Below, one piece after another: positions 17,705 to 26,786 of a DNA stretch of 64,000 nucleotides. The notes beneath the pieces were generated by a model, which made no database searches, was not told the DNA's origin, and saw only the letters and a list, made by a program, of their open reading frames with translations. Each line of letters begins with the position of its first letter. The stretch's first letter is position 1. Made by a program: the position numbers and the translations under genes. This DNA is from Candidatus Poribacteria bacterium (GTDB lineage: Bacteria; Poribacteria; WGA-4E; WGA-3G): assembly GCA_026706025.1 (NCBI GenBank), contig JAPOZO010000084.1, positions 79,107-143,106 on the forward strand, written 5' to 3'.

Positions 17705-18793
17705 ATGCGACAGGTTACAATCTATCGAGAGCCAGGGCGTTATGCGGGCTGGCCAGCAAATTACGGTATCTGGTCATGGGACAACGAGATCGTTGTCGGT
17801 TTTACCGTTGGGTATCACAAGTCGGATGCGGGTTTCCACCGTCGCGACCGAGATAAACCGTTTATAGGGATGCAGGCACGAAGTTTAGATGGCGGCGAGA
17901 CGTGGCGCGTTTCGGAGACCCCATGTCGTCTACCAGCAAGAGGCACACTCTCCGCAGATGAGCATGTAGAAGAACGGCATCGGCAGGAAGCAGGTGTCTC
18001 GTTTGAGACCCCACAACGCGTCGATTTTTCACACCCAGATTTTGCGATGATGTGCAGCAGAACCGGACTGAGAGCCGGAGCATACTCATGGTTTTATACC
18101 TCTACAGATCGGTGCAAAAGTTGGGGAGGACCGTTTAAGCTGCCGATGTTCGGGTACACCGGTATCGCAGCACGCACGGATTACTTGGTCTCAAGTTCGG
18201 ATGAATGCTTGGTGTTTCTTACCGCGTCAAAAGCGGATGGTGAAGAGGGATTGATATTCTGTGCACAAACAACCGATGGCGGCGCGTCTTTTTCGTTGTT
18301 ATCTCAGATCGGACCGGAACCTGAAGGGTTTGCTATTATGCCTGCAAGCGTTCGGTTGTCGGCGTCGCAAATTTTAGTCGCGGTTCGATGCCGCGGCAAA
18401 GGTAATGCTTCAGGTTCAGACTGGGAAGAGCGGTTAAACTGGATTGATCTCTACAGTTCAAATGATAACGGACAGACATGGGACTACATGAACCGTCCTG
18501 CGGAAAACACCGGACGTGGTGGGAATCCGCCAACCCTAACGCTTCTTCATGATGGCAGATTATGCCTTATCTATGGATACCGGGATGCGCCGCACCAAAT
18601 CTGTGCGAAGTTGAGCAGGGACGCTGGCAAAACCTGGGGTGAGGAAATCGTCTTACGCGATAATGGTGGTGACCACGACATCGGCTACCCTCGCACGATC
18701 CAACGTCCCGATGGAACTCTGGTAACTGCCTACTATTTTGATGAAGAACCGGATGGTGAACGGTTCATTGAGGCGACGTTGTGGAAACCGTAG
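17705..18793 (+). CDS. Sialidase-like BNR/Asp-box repeat protein
   Basis: 362 residues, no signal peptide, so probably cytoplasmic or exported otherwise. Asp-box motifs (S-x-D-x-G-x-x-W) recur: SLDGGETWRV near 60, STDRCKSWGG, TTDGGASFSL, SNDNGQTWDY and SRDAGKTWGE near 305, defining a six-bladed propeller. The FGYTGIA and RCRGK parts could hold active-site residues but the arginine triad of true sialidases cannot be assigned by eye. Its neighbours are sulfatase, UxuA-type and PQQ-propeller genes, so a glycoside role is plausible. Starting ATG at 17705 follows a weak ribosome site. Confidence 0.8.
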   Translation: MRQVTIYREPGRYAGWPANYGIWSWDNEIVVGFTVGYHKSDAGFHRRDRDKPFIGMQARSLDGGETWRVSETPCRLPARGTLSADEHVEERHRQEAGVSFETPQRVDFSHPDFAMMCSRTGLRAGAYSWFYTSTDRCKSWGGPFKLPMFGYTGIAARTDYLVSSSDECLVFLTASKADGEEGLIFCAQTTDGGASFSLLSQIGPEPEGFAIMPASVRLSASQILVAVRCRGKGNASGSDWEERLNWIDLYSSNDNGQTWDYMNRPAENTGRGGNPPTLTLLHDGRLCLIYGYRDAPHQICAKLSRDAGKTWGEEIVLRDNGGDHDIGYPRTIQRPDGTLVTAYYFDEEPDGERFIEATLWKP

Positions 18794-18797
18794 CGGT

Positions 18798-20138
18798 TTA
18801 ATTGGTGCCTGAACGCAGATCGAAGCATACAAGGCGATCTTTGCCACGGATATAGAGATAACCATCTGCCAATACAGGGGCTGCCCAAGCAGGATATTTC
18901 ACTAACTGGCGACCGTTTTTATCTCTCAGTGAGGACACCTGAGAAATTACCTCTAATTTCTCAGGTGTGCATTTAAGGAGCATCAAACGTCCGTACTCAC
19001 CGAGATAAATAAAGTAGTTGTTCACCCAAAGCAGCGAGGCACGTTCATCAACGCGTTGTGACCACCTGACCTTACCCGTTTTGAGTTCCACACAGCGGAG
19101 TTCTGCCCCGTTGGGACGTTGCCCACTACAGGCATAGAGGTAACCCTCATGGTGGATTGCAGTGTTCCAGTGCAACTCCATGGACTTGTTCCTGCGCGTC
19201 GCGCGATCTTTCCAAACGACCTCGTAGCTGCCCGGACGCACCTTGAGTACTGAACTACCAATGCCGTAGGACTCGCTAATAAAGACGAAATCGTCGGCAA
19301 TGACCGGACTCGAAGCGTTGACGGATTCAATTTTGGAATGCCGCCACGGATAGTGGAAATCAATTGCGCCTGATGCCGGTTCAAAGCCGACGAGTCCACC
19401 GCGTAGGAAGGCGAACCCCCACCGTCTATCATCAATCGTTGTAAAGATAGGACTCGCGTAACTCGCGAGCTCATCTGCGATTTGGTAGACGACTTCGCCG
19501 GTGTGCTTGTTAAAGGCGACAATACCACTCCCGTTCGGATCGGGGCTGCCGTTCGCGCCCCAAATATCTTTCGGACTGCCCGGTGGCGAACCGCCAATCT
19601 GAACGATGAGCAGCTCACCTTCGACAGCGGGTGCTGAAGCGACACCGAAAAAGTTTTGGACGACGTGAAACTGCGCCATCGTGTCAATTTTCCACAAACC
19701 TTTACCATCCGAAACGCGAACACAGTGTAGTATCCCGTCTGCCCCAAAAATATAGACACGGTCATCGTCAACAACTGGACAGCACCGGGGTCCGTTATTG
19801 TAGCCGTACATATCCGTATAATCTGTCGGGTATTCAAACCGCCAGCGTTCGTTGCCGGTCATACTATCAAAACAGGTGAGACGCGCCATATCACCGTGGC
19901 GTGCGAAAATAAACAATTGTCCATTAGCGACGATCGGTGCCCCGTAACTCGTGCCGATCTGCTTATGCCAGACGACCGGTGGTCCCGTTTTTCCCCACGG
20001 TGCGATGTCTATCTTTTCCTGAGACTTGCCGTCCCGTTCTGGTCCGAGGAAGTCGTTCCAGTCGGCAGCAAACGTCGCTACCAACCCTACCCAGGAGAAA
20101 ATTAGGGTTAGAAAGACAACGCGCGGGAAATTTCTCAC
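18798..20138 (-). CDS. Exported PQQ-type (BamB-like) beta-propeller protein
   Basis: 446 residues with a signal peptide (VVFLTLIFSWVGLVATFA). Repeats like NGQLFIFARHGDMARLTCFD, GNERWRFEYPTDYTD, DDRVYIFGADGILHCVRVSD-GKGLWK, and GYLYIRGKDRLVCFDL at the end are the tryptophan-docked strands of quinoprotein propellers. No quinone-coordinating residues can be assigned. The start overlaps the stop of the upstream UxuA-type gene in an ATGA, so the two are translationally coupled. Alternative roles are a scaffold or a PQQ-independent lyase. Confidence 0.88.
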   Translation of the reverse strand: MRNFPRVVFLTLIFSWVGLVATFAADWNDFLGPERDGKSQEKIDIAPWGKTGPPVVWHKQIGTSYGAPIVANGQLFIFARHGDMARLTCFDSMTGNERWRFEYPTDYTDMYGYNNGPRCCPVVDDDRVYIFGADGILHCVRVSDGKGLWKIDTMAQFHVVQNFFGVASAPAVEGELLIVQIGGSPPGSPKDIWGANGSPDPNGSGIVAFNKHTGEVVYQIADELASYASPIFTTIDDRRWGFAFLRGGLVGFEPASGAIDFHYPWRHSKIESVNASSPVIADDFVFISESYGIGSSVLKVRPGSYEVVWKDRATRRNKSMELHWNTAIHHEGYLYACSGQRPNGAELRCVELKTGKVRWSQRVDERASLLWVNNYFIYLGEYGRLMLLKCTPEKLEVISQVSSLRDKNGRQLVKYPAWAAPVLADGYLYIRGKDRLVCFDLRSGTN

Positions 20139-21154
20139 GCAGCGACCTCCTCATTGGCGCGCTTCACAAGGGCGTTCATATAGGCGATCGTGTATGCTGT
20201 GCCGACGCGGTGATCGCCCGCCATGCTCGGAATATGATCCGGGATCAACACACCGTTGAAATCTACTTCACGGAGGGCTTTAGCGACGTGGTACATATCC
20301 TGATAGCCGTTGTCAACGAAGGTCTCAACGAAATGCGGGAGCGGTTGATCGACGTTGCGGAAGTGGACTTTGAAAATCTTGTCCCGTTCGCCGAAATAGC
20401 GGATCGACTCAATCACATCTCTGCCCATGAGTTCGCCGCCTTCTAACCAACAACCGACGCAGAAACACATCCCGACATTCGGGCTATCGGCGATTTCGAG
20501 GGCGCGTTTGTAGCCTTCAAAACTGCTGAAGATACATCTCGGAATTCCTGCGAGATGCAGTGCGGGTGGGTCGTCGGGGTGGATACCGATCATCACACCG
20601 GCTTCCTCAGCGACAGGTGCCGCCTGCTTGATGAAATACGTGTAGTTATCCCAGAGTTCCTCTTCGCTGTATTCGCGTCCGTGTGAGAGCGGCATTTTAT
20701 ATAGATTGCCACCCCAATGTCCCTCTTGCGCAGTCTCAAGGTTGAATCCCCTTGCACTGGCACCGCCACGGGTCGTTTCGCGCTCAGTGCTCCAAATACC
20801 GTTCCCCATGTGCGCGTATGTGGTATATGGGATTCCGGCTCTACCGAGATCACGGATGTACCGCTTGTACTGTTCGACTTTCGCGTCGCGGTTCTCCAAG
20901 TTAAGCACAATCCCGTCTTGATTGTGGACATCACTGTTGCCGAACCCGTAAATCTTGAGCCCTGCGTTCTCGAAAATCTCGCGGCGGCTCATGAAATAAT
21001 CGTAATTTGCATTTTCGCCGTTCGTCCAGAGGACGACATATTCAACATCCATCTGCTTGGCAAACTGCAAGTCTGCCTCACTCGGTTCCGGCGACATCTG
21101 TGCCGTAACTTTCATTCCAGGTTCAATATTTTTTAATGGACTGTGATTTGCCAT
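20135..21154 (-). CDS. UxuA-like mannonate dehydratase / sugar isomerase-fold protein
   Basis: 339 residues from ATG 21154 (MANHSPL), preferred over an ATG at 21193 because GGAGG sits 7 nt upstream. MIGIHPDDPP near residue 185, the NVGMCFCVGCWLE motif with the metal-ligand Cys, KVHFRNVDQP and LIPDHIPS are the signature blocks of the UxuA family, a xylose-isomerase-like TIM barrel that dehydrates D-mannonate to 2-keto-3-deoxygluconate with Mn2+. Canonical UxuA ligands (His, Cys, His, Asp) seem present. Coupled by ATGA to the PQQ-propeller gene. Likely part of uronate use together with sulfatase 130 bp upstream. Confidence 0.82.
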   Translation of the reverse strand: MANHSPLKNIEPGMKVTAQMSPEPSEADLQFAKQMDVEYVVLWTNGENANYDYFMSRREIFENAGLKIYGFGNSDVHNQDGIVLNLENRDAKVEQYKRYIRDLGRAGIPYTTYAHMGNGIWSTERETTRGGASARGFNLETAQEGHWGGNLYKMPLSHGREYSEEELWDNYTYFIKQAAPVAEEAGVMIGIHPDDPPALHLAGIPRCIFSSFEGYKRALEIADSPNVGMCFCVGCWLEGGELMGRDVIESIRYFGERDKIFKVHFRNVDQPLPHFVETFVDNGYQDMYHVAKALREVDFNGVLIPDHIPSMAGDHRVGTAYTIAYMNALVKRANEEVAA

Positions 21155-21179
21155 TTCGTGCCTCCATTTTCTGTAGCCA

Positions 21180-21285
21180 TCAGCAGTCAGCAATCAGTTA
21201 AGATTTCTTTGTAGCAGGTAGAATGTTCACAGCCTCCAGAACAAATAACCGACAACTCTCACTGCGAGGCAAACTGATAACCGGC
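21180..21285. repeat. Dispersed CATCAGCAGTCAGC / CTGATAACCGGC repeat
   Basis: Between sulfatase stop and dehydratase start: GCCATCAGCAGTCAGCAATCAG at the left, CCGACAACTCTCACTGCGAGG and CTGATAACCGGCAACTAC at the right. Same loose family as near 7138 and 9648. Confidence 0.6.
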
Positions 21286-21287
21286 AA

Positions 21288-22685
21288 CTACTCTTCGTCT
21301 CCTGCTTCTGTTTTGAGTCGATATAACTCTTGCGTTAATTCAGTGACAATATCTGCGTACGCTGGGTCGTCGTAGACACTACACATCTCATTCGGATCTT
21401 TCTCCAGGTCGAAAAGTTCCCATTCCGGTGCTTTCGATTCATCGAGGGATCCAGTTGTGCCAAGTGCCTCGCCGTAGTAATAGATGAGTTTATAGCGATC
21501 CGTCCGTATCCCGTAGTGCGCGGGTACATAGTGGTGCGCGAGGTGCATCCAGTAACGGTAATACATGGACGTTCGCCAATCGTCAGGTGTCTCACCATTG
21601 AGGATTGGCCGTAGACTCGTGCCCTGCATGTCATCAGGAATTGATACGCCTGCGTAGTCGAGCCAAGTCTCTGCGAAATCTATGTTTAAGGACATGGCAT
21701 CGGACGCGCTGCCGGGTTGAATCTCGCGCGGATAGCGGACGAGGAACGGCATTCGTAATGATTCCTCATACATAAACCGCTTGTCATACCAACCGTGGTC
21801 GCCTAAGAAGAATCCTTGGTCAGAGGTATAAATCACGAGCGTGTCGTCTGCGATACCGTCTTCATCAAGGTAGTCGAGCATCCGACCTACATTGTCATCA
21901 ATTGAGGCAACACAGCGGAGATATTCTTTGATATATCGTTGATAATTCCAATTTGCCATCTCTTCCTCTGACAACCCTTCAGGTGGTGGACCGAGTTTAT
22001 CAATCTTGAGGTCCCTTTCGGTCATGTGCCCGAAGACGCGCATCTTCGCTTCCTTTGCGGCGTTTGAACGGTTGGCGTAATCGTCGAAAAAGTTGTCCGG
22101 CATCGGAACATCGCCGTCCTCGAACATGTCGGCGTGTTTCTCATCGGAGTCCCATGGACGGTGCGGTGCCTTGTGGTGACACATCATGAAGAAAGGTCTA
22201 TCCTTGTCACGATTCTGGAGCCACTCCAATGAGAAGTCGGTAATGATGTCGGTAGTATAACCTTTGTGGGTTTTCCGACCGTCAGGTTCAATCATGACTG
22301 GATCGTGATAGAGGCCTTGCCCGGGCAGCACGTTCCAATAGTCAAACCCTGTTGGGTCGGCATCACCGCCGTGTCCGAGGTGCCATTTACCGACCATCGC
22401 GGTTTGGTAGCCGTCCGCCTGTAGCATCTTGGCAACATTCGGTATTCTGCCATCAAAATGATCCCCTATGGTCTTCACTCCGTTAAGGTGGCTGTGTTTG
22501 CCGGTCAAAATATTCGCACGGCTCGGTGTACAGATGGAGTTAACACAGAAACAGTTATGGAGAATCATACCGCCGTCTGCGATACGATCAAGGTGGGGTG
22601 TTTGATTAATTCGACTCCCGTAGCTGCTAATCGCGTGTGATGCGTGGTCGTCGGACATGATGAATAGGATATTAGGTCTGCTCAA
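21288..22685 (-). CDS. Type I sulfatase (CTPSR) of the arylsulfatase family
   Basis: 465 residues. RPNILFIMSDDHASH holds the metal-binding DD; ICTPSRANILTGK has the C-x-P-S-R motif whose Cys (about residue 52) is turned into formylglycine; MVGKWHLGH, VIYTSDQGFFLGDHGWYDKR follow. No signal peptide is seen, so the enzyme is likely cytoplasmic. I choose TTG at 22685 because AAAGGAG lies just upstream; an ATG at 22721 would add 12 residues (MIREIINLKEPQ) before the RPN strand. Family members cleave sulfate esters from carbohydrates such as heparin, chondroitin or algal polymers; the substrate is not determinable. Neighbouring UxuA-type and Asp-box genes suggest sulfated uronate polymer use. Confidence 0.88.
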   Translation of the reverse strand: MSRPNILFIMSDDHASHAISSYGSRINQTPHLDRIADGGMILHNCFCVNSICTPSRANILTGKHSHLNGVKTIGDHFDGRIPNVAKMLQADGYQTAMVGKWHLGHGGDADPTGFDYWNVLPGQGLYHDPVMIEPDGRKTHKGYTTDIITDFSLEWLQNRDKDRPFFMMCHHKAPHRPWDSDEKHADMFEDGDVPMPDNFFDDYANRSNAAKEAKMRVFGHMTERDLKIDKLGPPPEGLSEEEMANWNYQRYIKEYLRCVASIDDNVGRMLDYLDEDGIADDTLVIYTSDQGFFLGDHGWYDKRFMYEESLRMPFLVRYPREIQPGSASDAMSLNIDFAETWLDYAGVSIPDDMQGTSLRPILNGETPDDWRTSMYYRYWMHLAHHYVPAHYGIRTDRYKLIYYYGEALGTTGSLDESKAPEWELFDLEKDPNEMCSVYDDPAYADIVTELTQELYRLKTEAGDEE

Positions 22686-22795
22686 TTGTGGCTCCTTTAA
22701 ATTTATGATTTCCCTTATCATATTCTATTCTTTATCAAAAGTCAATCTTTTTTCCGGTGAGACCAAAGGGCATTTGATTTTCTCTACCCAGCATC

Positions 22796-23035
22796 GTAGG
22801 TTGGGTTGAATGGATTCTATAGAACCACGAAAAAGAAACAAGAAAGCGAAGTTCTCCCCATACATACTACATCAAACAGAGACCGAGTGAAACCCAACGC
22901 TTTTGCCGTTTCCGAGACGCTGAAGGTGTGAAGTTGGGTTTCACGGCGTTCTTGAGCGTATACGACGGTATGTTGGGTTTCACTGGTATTTGGAACAACA
23001 CATTCGCCTTCTCAGTTCCGTTCAACCCAACCTAC
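22796..23035. repeat. 240-bp inverted-repeat element with CAACCCAACCTAC ends
   Basis: Perfect 15-bp terminal inverted repeats GTAGGTTGGGTTGAA (22796-22810) and TTCAACCCAACCTAC (23021-23035). Inside, GTGAAACCCAAC is followed by two GTTGGGTTTCAC copies, giving a second hairpin. No coding capacity. Partial copies of the end lie near 13710 and 62054. Looks like a MITE without visible target duplication. Confidence 0.7.
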
Positions 23036-23051
23036 AGGACTGACAAAACGA

Positions 23052-23079
23052 AACGCACCAGCAGTTAATCTGGTGCGTT
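23052..23079 (-). terminator. Terminator of the four-repeat membrane protein gene
   Basis: Perfect stem AACGCACCAG / CTGGTGCGTT with an 8-nt loop, followed on the minus strand by TTCGTTTTG. It lies about 45 bp after the stop at 23124. Confidence 0.75.
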
Positions 23080-23123
23080 CAGGAATAGAGGCTGTGAATT
23101 GTAGTGTCTCCTATCGGGAGCAC

Positions 23124-24545
23124 TCAACCAGCGTTTAGCGATGGTGGCAGCTCGGCGAGCGTGTAACCTTGTGCTTTCGCTTCAGTTTGCCGTTGATACC
23201 ACTTTGTCCAGATTTCTCCTTCTTTAGCAGTGCCTTTTACAGTGCCTCTCGCCTCTTGGTAACTGGAGATCAGGATGGGTATGAACACCAAAAGGATTGG
23301 CATAGAACTCCCTATTTCACCGAAGAAAAAAATAACAATAAGAACCCAAAAGATAAAATGAATCATAAGGCGCGTCGGATTAAGTAGCATCAATAATATT
23401 GCCTTTTGTGCTATCCTGAAATAAGAATTCGCTTGCGTATTTTCCAATGGTGGCGGTTCCTCAAAAATCTCTCCGCGGTTTACGGTTTCTTGTTGCCCTT
23501 GGTACCACTGCATCCATACTTGTTGCGCATTGGTAACACCTCTTAGGTTGCCTCTTGCCTCCCGGTAACTGATGACGAAAACGATTAGAAAAATCCAAAG
23601 AAGCAATTGTCCAAAGAATCCTATTATCTCAAATATTTCAAAAATATCTTCAGGCGTTTCTGAGGGTGGAAGTGTCGTGAAGAATAAAAGCGCGCATGTG
23701 AAAATCCAACATGTAAGATGAATGATAAATGGCTTCAGGTTACGCACCATGAAAAACAGCGTTTCTGGAATTTCTCCGATATAGGAATAGTCTCGCACGT
23801 TTTCCGATGCTGGCGGCTCTTCAAAGGAACTTTCCTGCACAATCGCTTTGATTTGTCGGTAGTACCACTTCGTCCAGATGTCTCTCTCTATCGCCACTCC
23901 TTTCAAGTTGCTTCTCGCCTCGCGGTAGCTAAGTATGAGCGTGAATATAACAGTGAGGATAACGATTTCGGGAAGTGATCGCACAAAATCGCTTGGGTCA
24001 AATAGGGTAGGAAGCGCGAACAGTGTAAACCAAAATATGAAATGCCCTGCAGGAAGTACCAGGTGCCGAAACATGAATAGCACCGTTTTGCGTGCGGATA
24101 TGAAATAGGAACCGCCCGGTATATGTTCTAATAATGGCGGTGTCTCATAAGTGCCTCGCTGAACCTTTATTAACTCTTGGCGGTCGTACCACTGCATCCA
24201 TGTCTGTCGCTCTGTAGTAATACCTTTCCGGCTGCTCCTCGCCTCCCTGTAACTAAATGTGAGTGCGATAGGGATAATAAACAGGCATAACCTATAAGAA
24301 AAGATGAAATCGCGACTGATTTCTTCAATGATGAAAGAAAAGGCTGTGACTAATTTCCAGAGGGACCCAGGCAAATCCTCAAAAGCACCTTCTGCTGCCG
24401 CAACCACATACGGCCATGTGCCGTATCTGAACGGTTCGTCCCATATAGTGAGTATAGCAGAAAACAGGATCCAACATGCGAGAAAATAGACGATAAAAGT
24501 TGTCGGGTTCCACAGCATAAATAACAGTGTTTTTCGGGCTTTCAT
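23124..24545 (-). CDS. Membrane protein of four tandem repeat units (unrecognised family)
   Basis: 473 residues made of four related units of about 95-150 residues, starting near residues 1, 151, 259 and 377. Each begins with a helix ARKTxLFMxxNP, has two hydrophobic helices with an HFxxW in the first, then the cytoplasmic-looking block SYREARGNxKGV, a WMxWYxRQ helix with Glu and Gln after it, and a proline turn EPPPLEN before the next unit. Repeats differ in the length of the loop between the two helices. So about eight transmembrane helices with repeated basic linkers. No known domain recognised. Next gene (24595-25389) carries two more units, so the pair arose by duplication. Confidence 0.8.
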   Translation of the reverse strand: MKARKTLLFMLWNPTTFIVYFLACWILFSAILTIWDEPFRYGTWPYVVAAAEGAFEDLPGSLWKLVTAFSFIIEEISRDFIFSYRLCLFIIPIALTFSYREARSSRKGITTERQTWMQWYDRQELIKVQRGTYETPPLLEHIPGGSYFISARKTVLFMFRHLVLPAGHFIFWFTLFALPTLFDPSDFVRSLPEIVILTVIFTLILSYREARSNLKGVAIERDIWTKWYYRQIKAIVQESSFEEPPASENVRDYSYIGEIPETLFFMVRNLKPFIIHLTCWIFTCALLFFTTLPPSETPEDIFEIFEIIGFFGQLLLWIFLIVFVISYREARGNLRGVTNAQQVWMQWYQGQQETVNRGEIFEEPPPLENTQANSYFRIAQKAILLMLLNPTRLMIHFIFWVLIVIFFFGEIGSSMPILLVFIPILISSYQEARGTVKGTAKEGEIWTKWYQRQTEAKAQGYTLAELPPSLNAG

Positions 24546-24594
24546 GATATATCCTTATGTGCAAGATTTTCCGTGAAATCGTGTTTCGTATCTG

Positions 24595-25389
24595 TTAATA
24601 CATGCGGAACAATGGCGGAGACACGTCAAAAGGGACACCTTGTACTTTCGCTTCTTGCTGTTGGCAATACCACTCCGTCCACGTCTGTTGTACTTTGGCG
24701 ACTCCTTTCACAGTCCCTCTTGTTTCTTGGTAACTGGAAATGAGACCGAATATAGCAGCGACTATCGCGAGAAAAGATACAGCCGACAAAAAATCGCGAG
24801 CGAAGTTCTCGGTTGTCCGAACCACATCAGCAAAATCTGGAAATACTGTTATGAGGATTAGTAAGAGGATTAGTAAAAAGCAAGTCAGAAACCAGTATAG
24901 AAAATGAATGATCGGTAGTTTTGGGTTACGAATCATGAATGACAACGTTTTTTGTGCTTTCCTGAAATAGGAGTTGACTCGCATGTTTTTCAATGGCGGT
25001 GCGGGTTCCACGAAATTGTCGCCTTCTGCTGTCGTTTCCTGTTGTCGGTGATACCATTTCATCCATATCCGATGCTCATCGCTAATGCCTTTTAGGTTGC
25101 CGACTGCTTCGCGGTAAGATATAAGGAAAGGTGGCATAACGACAAGCACCCAAGATCCAGTTCTCGTTAAATCTTCTATGATTTCATCCCAAATAATTGA
25201 GGCAGCTTTTAGAAAATCTCCGATAGACGCAGGAGATTCCACAATAACTTTAATATAGGGCAACGTCCCTTCTATGAATGGATCGTCCGACACGATTCCC
25301 CAAGCAGCAAGCAAAAACCAGCACGTTAAATGAACGATGAGAGGTATGGGGTTGCGAAGCATGAATAACAGCACTTCTAAGACCTTCAT
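24595..25389 (-). CDS. Membrane protein of two tandem repeat units, paralogue of the next gene
   Basis: 264 residues, two units of the same type as in the 473-residue neighbour: LLFMLRNPIPLIVHLTCW, SYREAVGNLKGISDEHRIW, MKWYHRQQE, EPAPPLKN; then AQKTLSFMIRNPKLPIIHFLYW, SYQETRGTVKGVAKVQQTW, TEWYCQQQEAKVQG. The first unit has a long hydrophilic loop. Lies 49 nt before the neighbour on the same strand, so the two are probably one operon. Function not known. Confidence 0.78.
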   Translation of the reverse strand: MKVLEVLLFMLRNPIPLIVHLTCWFLLAAWGIVSDDPFIEGTLPYIKVIVESPASIGDFLKAASIIWDEIIEDLTRTGSWVLVVMPPFLISYREAVGNLKGISDEHRIWMKWYHRQQETTAEGDNFVEPAPPLKNMRVNSYFRKAQKTLSFMIRNPKLPIIHFLYWFLTCFLLILLLILITVFPDFADVVRTTENFARDFLSAVSFLAIVAAIFGLISSYQETRGTVKGVAKVQQTWTEWYCQQQEAKVQGVPFDVSPPLFRMY

Positions 25390-25577
25390 GACATTACCTT
25401 CTTACATACGAGTTTTTTATTTCAACCTTTGGAACATTACGGAGAGATTTTCATCTTTAGTTGAAACCGTTCCGATTTTCTTCAAAAAAGCAGCTTCTAT
25501 ATGGATGCCGTTCCGATAGAACTCAAGGAGGGGTTTGGAAGAATAAGCCGTTTTTTTTAATCGGACGAACTGCGAAA

Positions 25578-25605
25578 TAAAAAAGGCGAGGTTAAAAACC
25601 TCGCC
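25578..25605 (-). terminator. Terminator of the PotD-like gene
   Basis: Stem GGCGAGGT / ACCTCGCC (25585-25592 and 25598-25605), loop TAAAA, followed on the minus strand by TTTTTTATTTCG, 22 bp past the stop codon. Confidence 0.88.
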
Positions 25606-25626
25606 AACCTTAATCAGTGATAACAG

Positions 25627-26655
25627 TTATTTCGCTTTGACTTCTTCCCACGCGCGGTCGTAGTGCCTTGTAAAATCGCCGGGATCTCGCAACCATTCAA
25701 GGGATTCCAGGACCTCTTTTGGTGGATAGATAAACTTGTGTTCCCGTAGATTTTCGGGTAAGAATTCTTTCGCTGTCGGGACGCAGGTACCGTATTTCGT
25801 GAAAGCGGTGATCTTGGCGTTGACTTCGGGACGGAGAAGGTAGTTGATAAACTGTTCTGCAAGTGCCTTATGCGGTGCGGATTTCGGGATGCAGACAGCA
25901 TCAATAAACTGGCTCGATCCTTCTTTCGGGATGACGTACCGGATCGTCGGACGCGTCTCAGTCGCGCGGAAAGCATCACCACTCCAGCAGTGCGCCATAA
26001 CGACATCCCCGGCGATAAGGAGCTCTTCCGCCTCGCTTTTATACTGTTTCACAAGCGGTTTCTGCGCGATGAGTTTCTCTTTCGCCGCTTTGATTTCATC
26101 CGGATCGGTCGTGTTGAGACTGTATCCGAGGAATTTTAGTGCGGCACCGATGGTTTCACGTTGGTCGTCTAACATGCTGAACTGGTTTTTATATTCTGCA
26201 TCCCAGAGCACTGCCCAACTATCCGGTGCTGGTGAAACAACAGCCGAATCGTAGGCGATCCCTGCCGTGCCGAATGTATAAGGAATAGAATATTGGTTTT
26301 CAGGGTCGAAGTATTTACCGAGAAACAACGGACTAATGTTCTGGAAGTTGGGAATATTGTCGCGGTTGAGTTCTGCTAACAGGTTTTGCTTAATTAGGAT
26401 GGATACCATATAGTCGGATGGCATAATGATGTCGTATCCTGTCGCACCCGCTAATAGTTTCGTGAGCAGATCTTCGTTACTGGCATAGGTATCAACGAGA
26501 ACGGTAACCCCAAACGCCTTTTCAAAGCCTTCACGGATGTCATCACTGACGTACCCTGCCCATGTAAAGACGTTGAGTTGTTTCTTCTGCCCAATACCAT
26601 CGCCGATGAAAAGTGTGAGGAGTATAAGTACTAAGAGGATGTATCTGTTGCGCAT
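25627..26655 (-). CDS. Spermidine/putrescine-type ABC transporter substrate-binding protein (PotD family)
   Basis: 342 residues with a signal peptide (YILLVLILLTLFIGDGIG). LNVFTWAGYVSDDIREGFEKA, VDTYASNEDLLTKLLAGATG, YDIIMPSDYMVSILI and the acid-and-aromatic pocket regions (YTFGTAGIAYD, AHCWSGDAFRA) are the PotD/PotF pattern. These periplasmic proteins bind polyamines and feed PotBC and PotA. No permease or ATPase gene is near, so this is an orphan binding protein. It has its own ribosome site (GGAG, 7 nt) and its own terminator. Confidence 0.9.
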   Translation of the reverse strand: MRNRYILLVLILLTLFIGDGIGQKKQLNVFTWAGYVSDDIREGFEKAFGVTVLVDTYASNEDLLTKLLAGATGYDIIMPSDYMVSILIKQNLLAELNRDNIPNFQNISPLFLGKYFDPENQYSIPYTFGTAGIAYDSAVVSPAPDSWAVLWDAEYKNQFSMLDDQRETIGAALKFLGYSLNTTDPDEIKAAKEKLIAQKPLVKQYKSEAEELLIAGDVVMAHCWSGDAFRATETRPTIRYVIPKEGSSQFIDAVCIPKSAPHKALAEQFINYLLRPEVNAKITAFTKYGTCVPTAKEFLPENLREHKFIYPPKEVLESLEWLRDPGDFTRHYDRAWEEVKAK

Positions 26656-26786
26656 ATTTTCTCCATTGGTATCTATGCTATGCGTATTATGAACGGGACG
26701 ATTGCGTTTAGGGGAAACAGCGTCGCCCCGACTGCGATGTAAGATATTGACAATGTCTGCTATCTATGCTAATGTAACAACACTAT

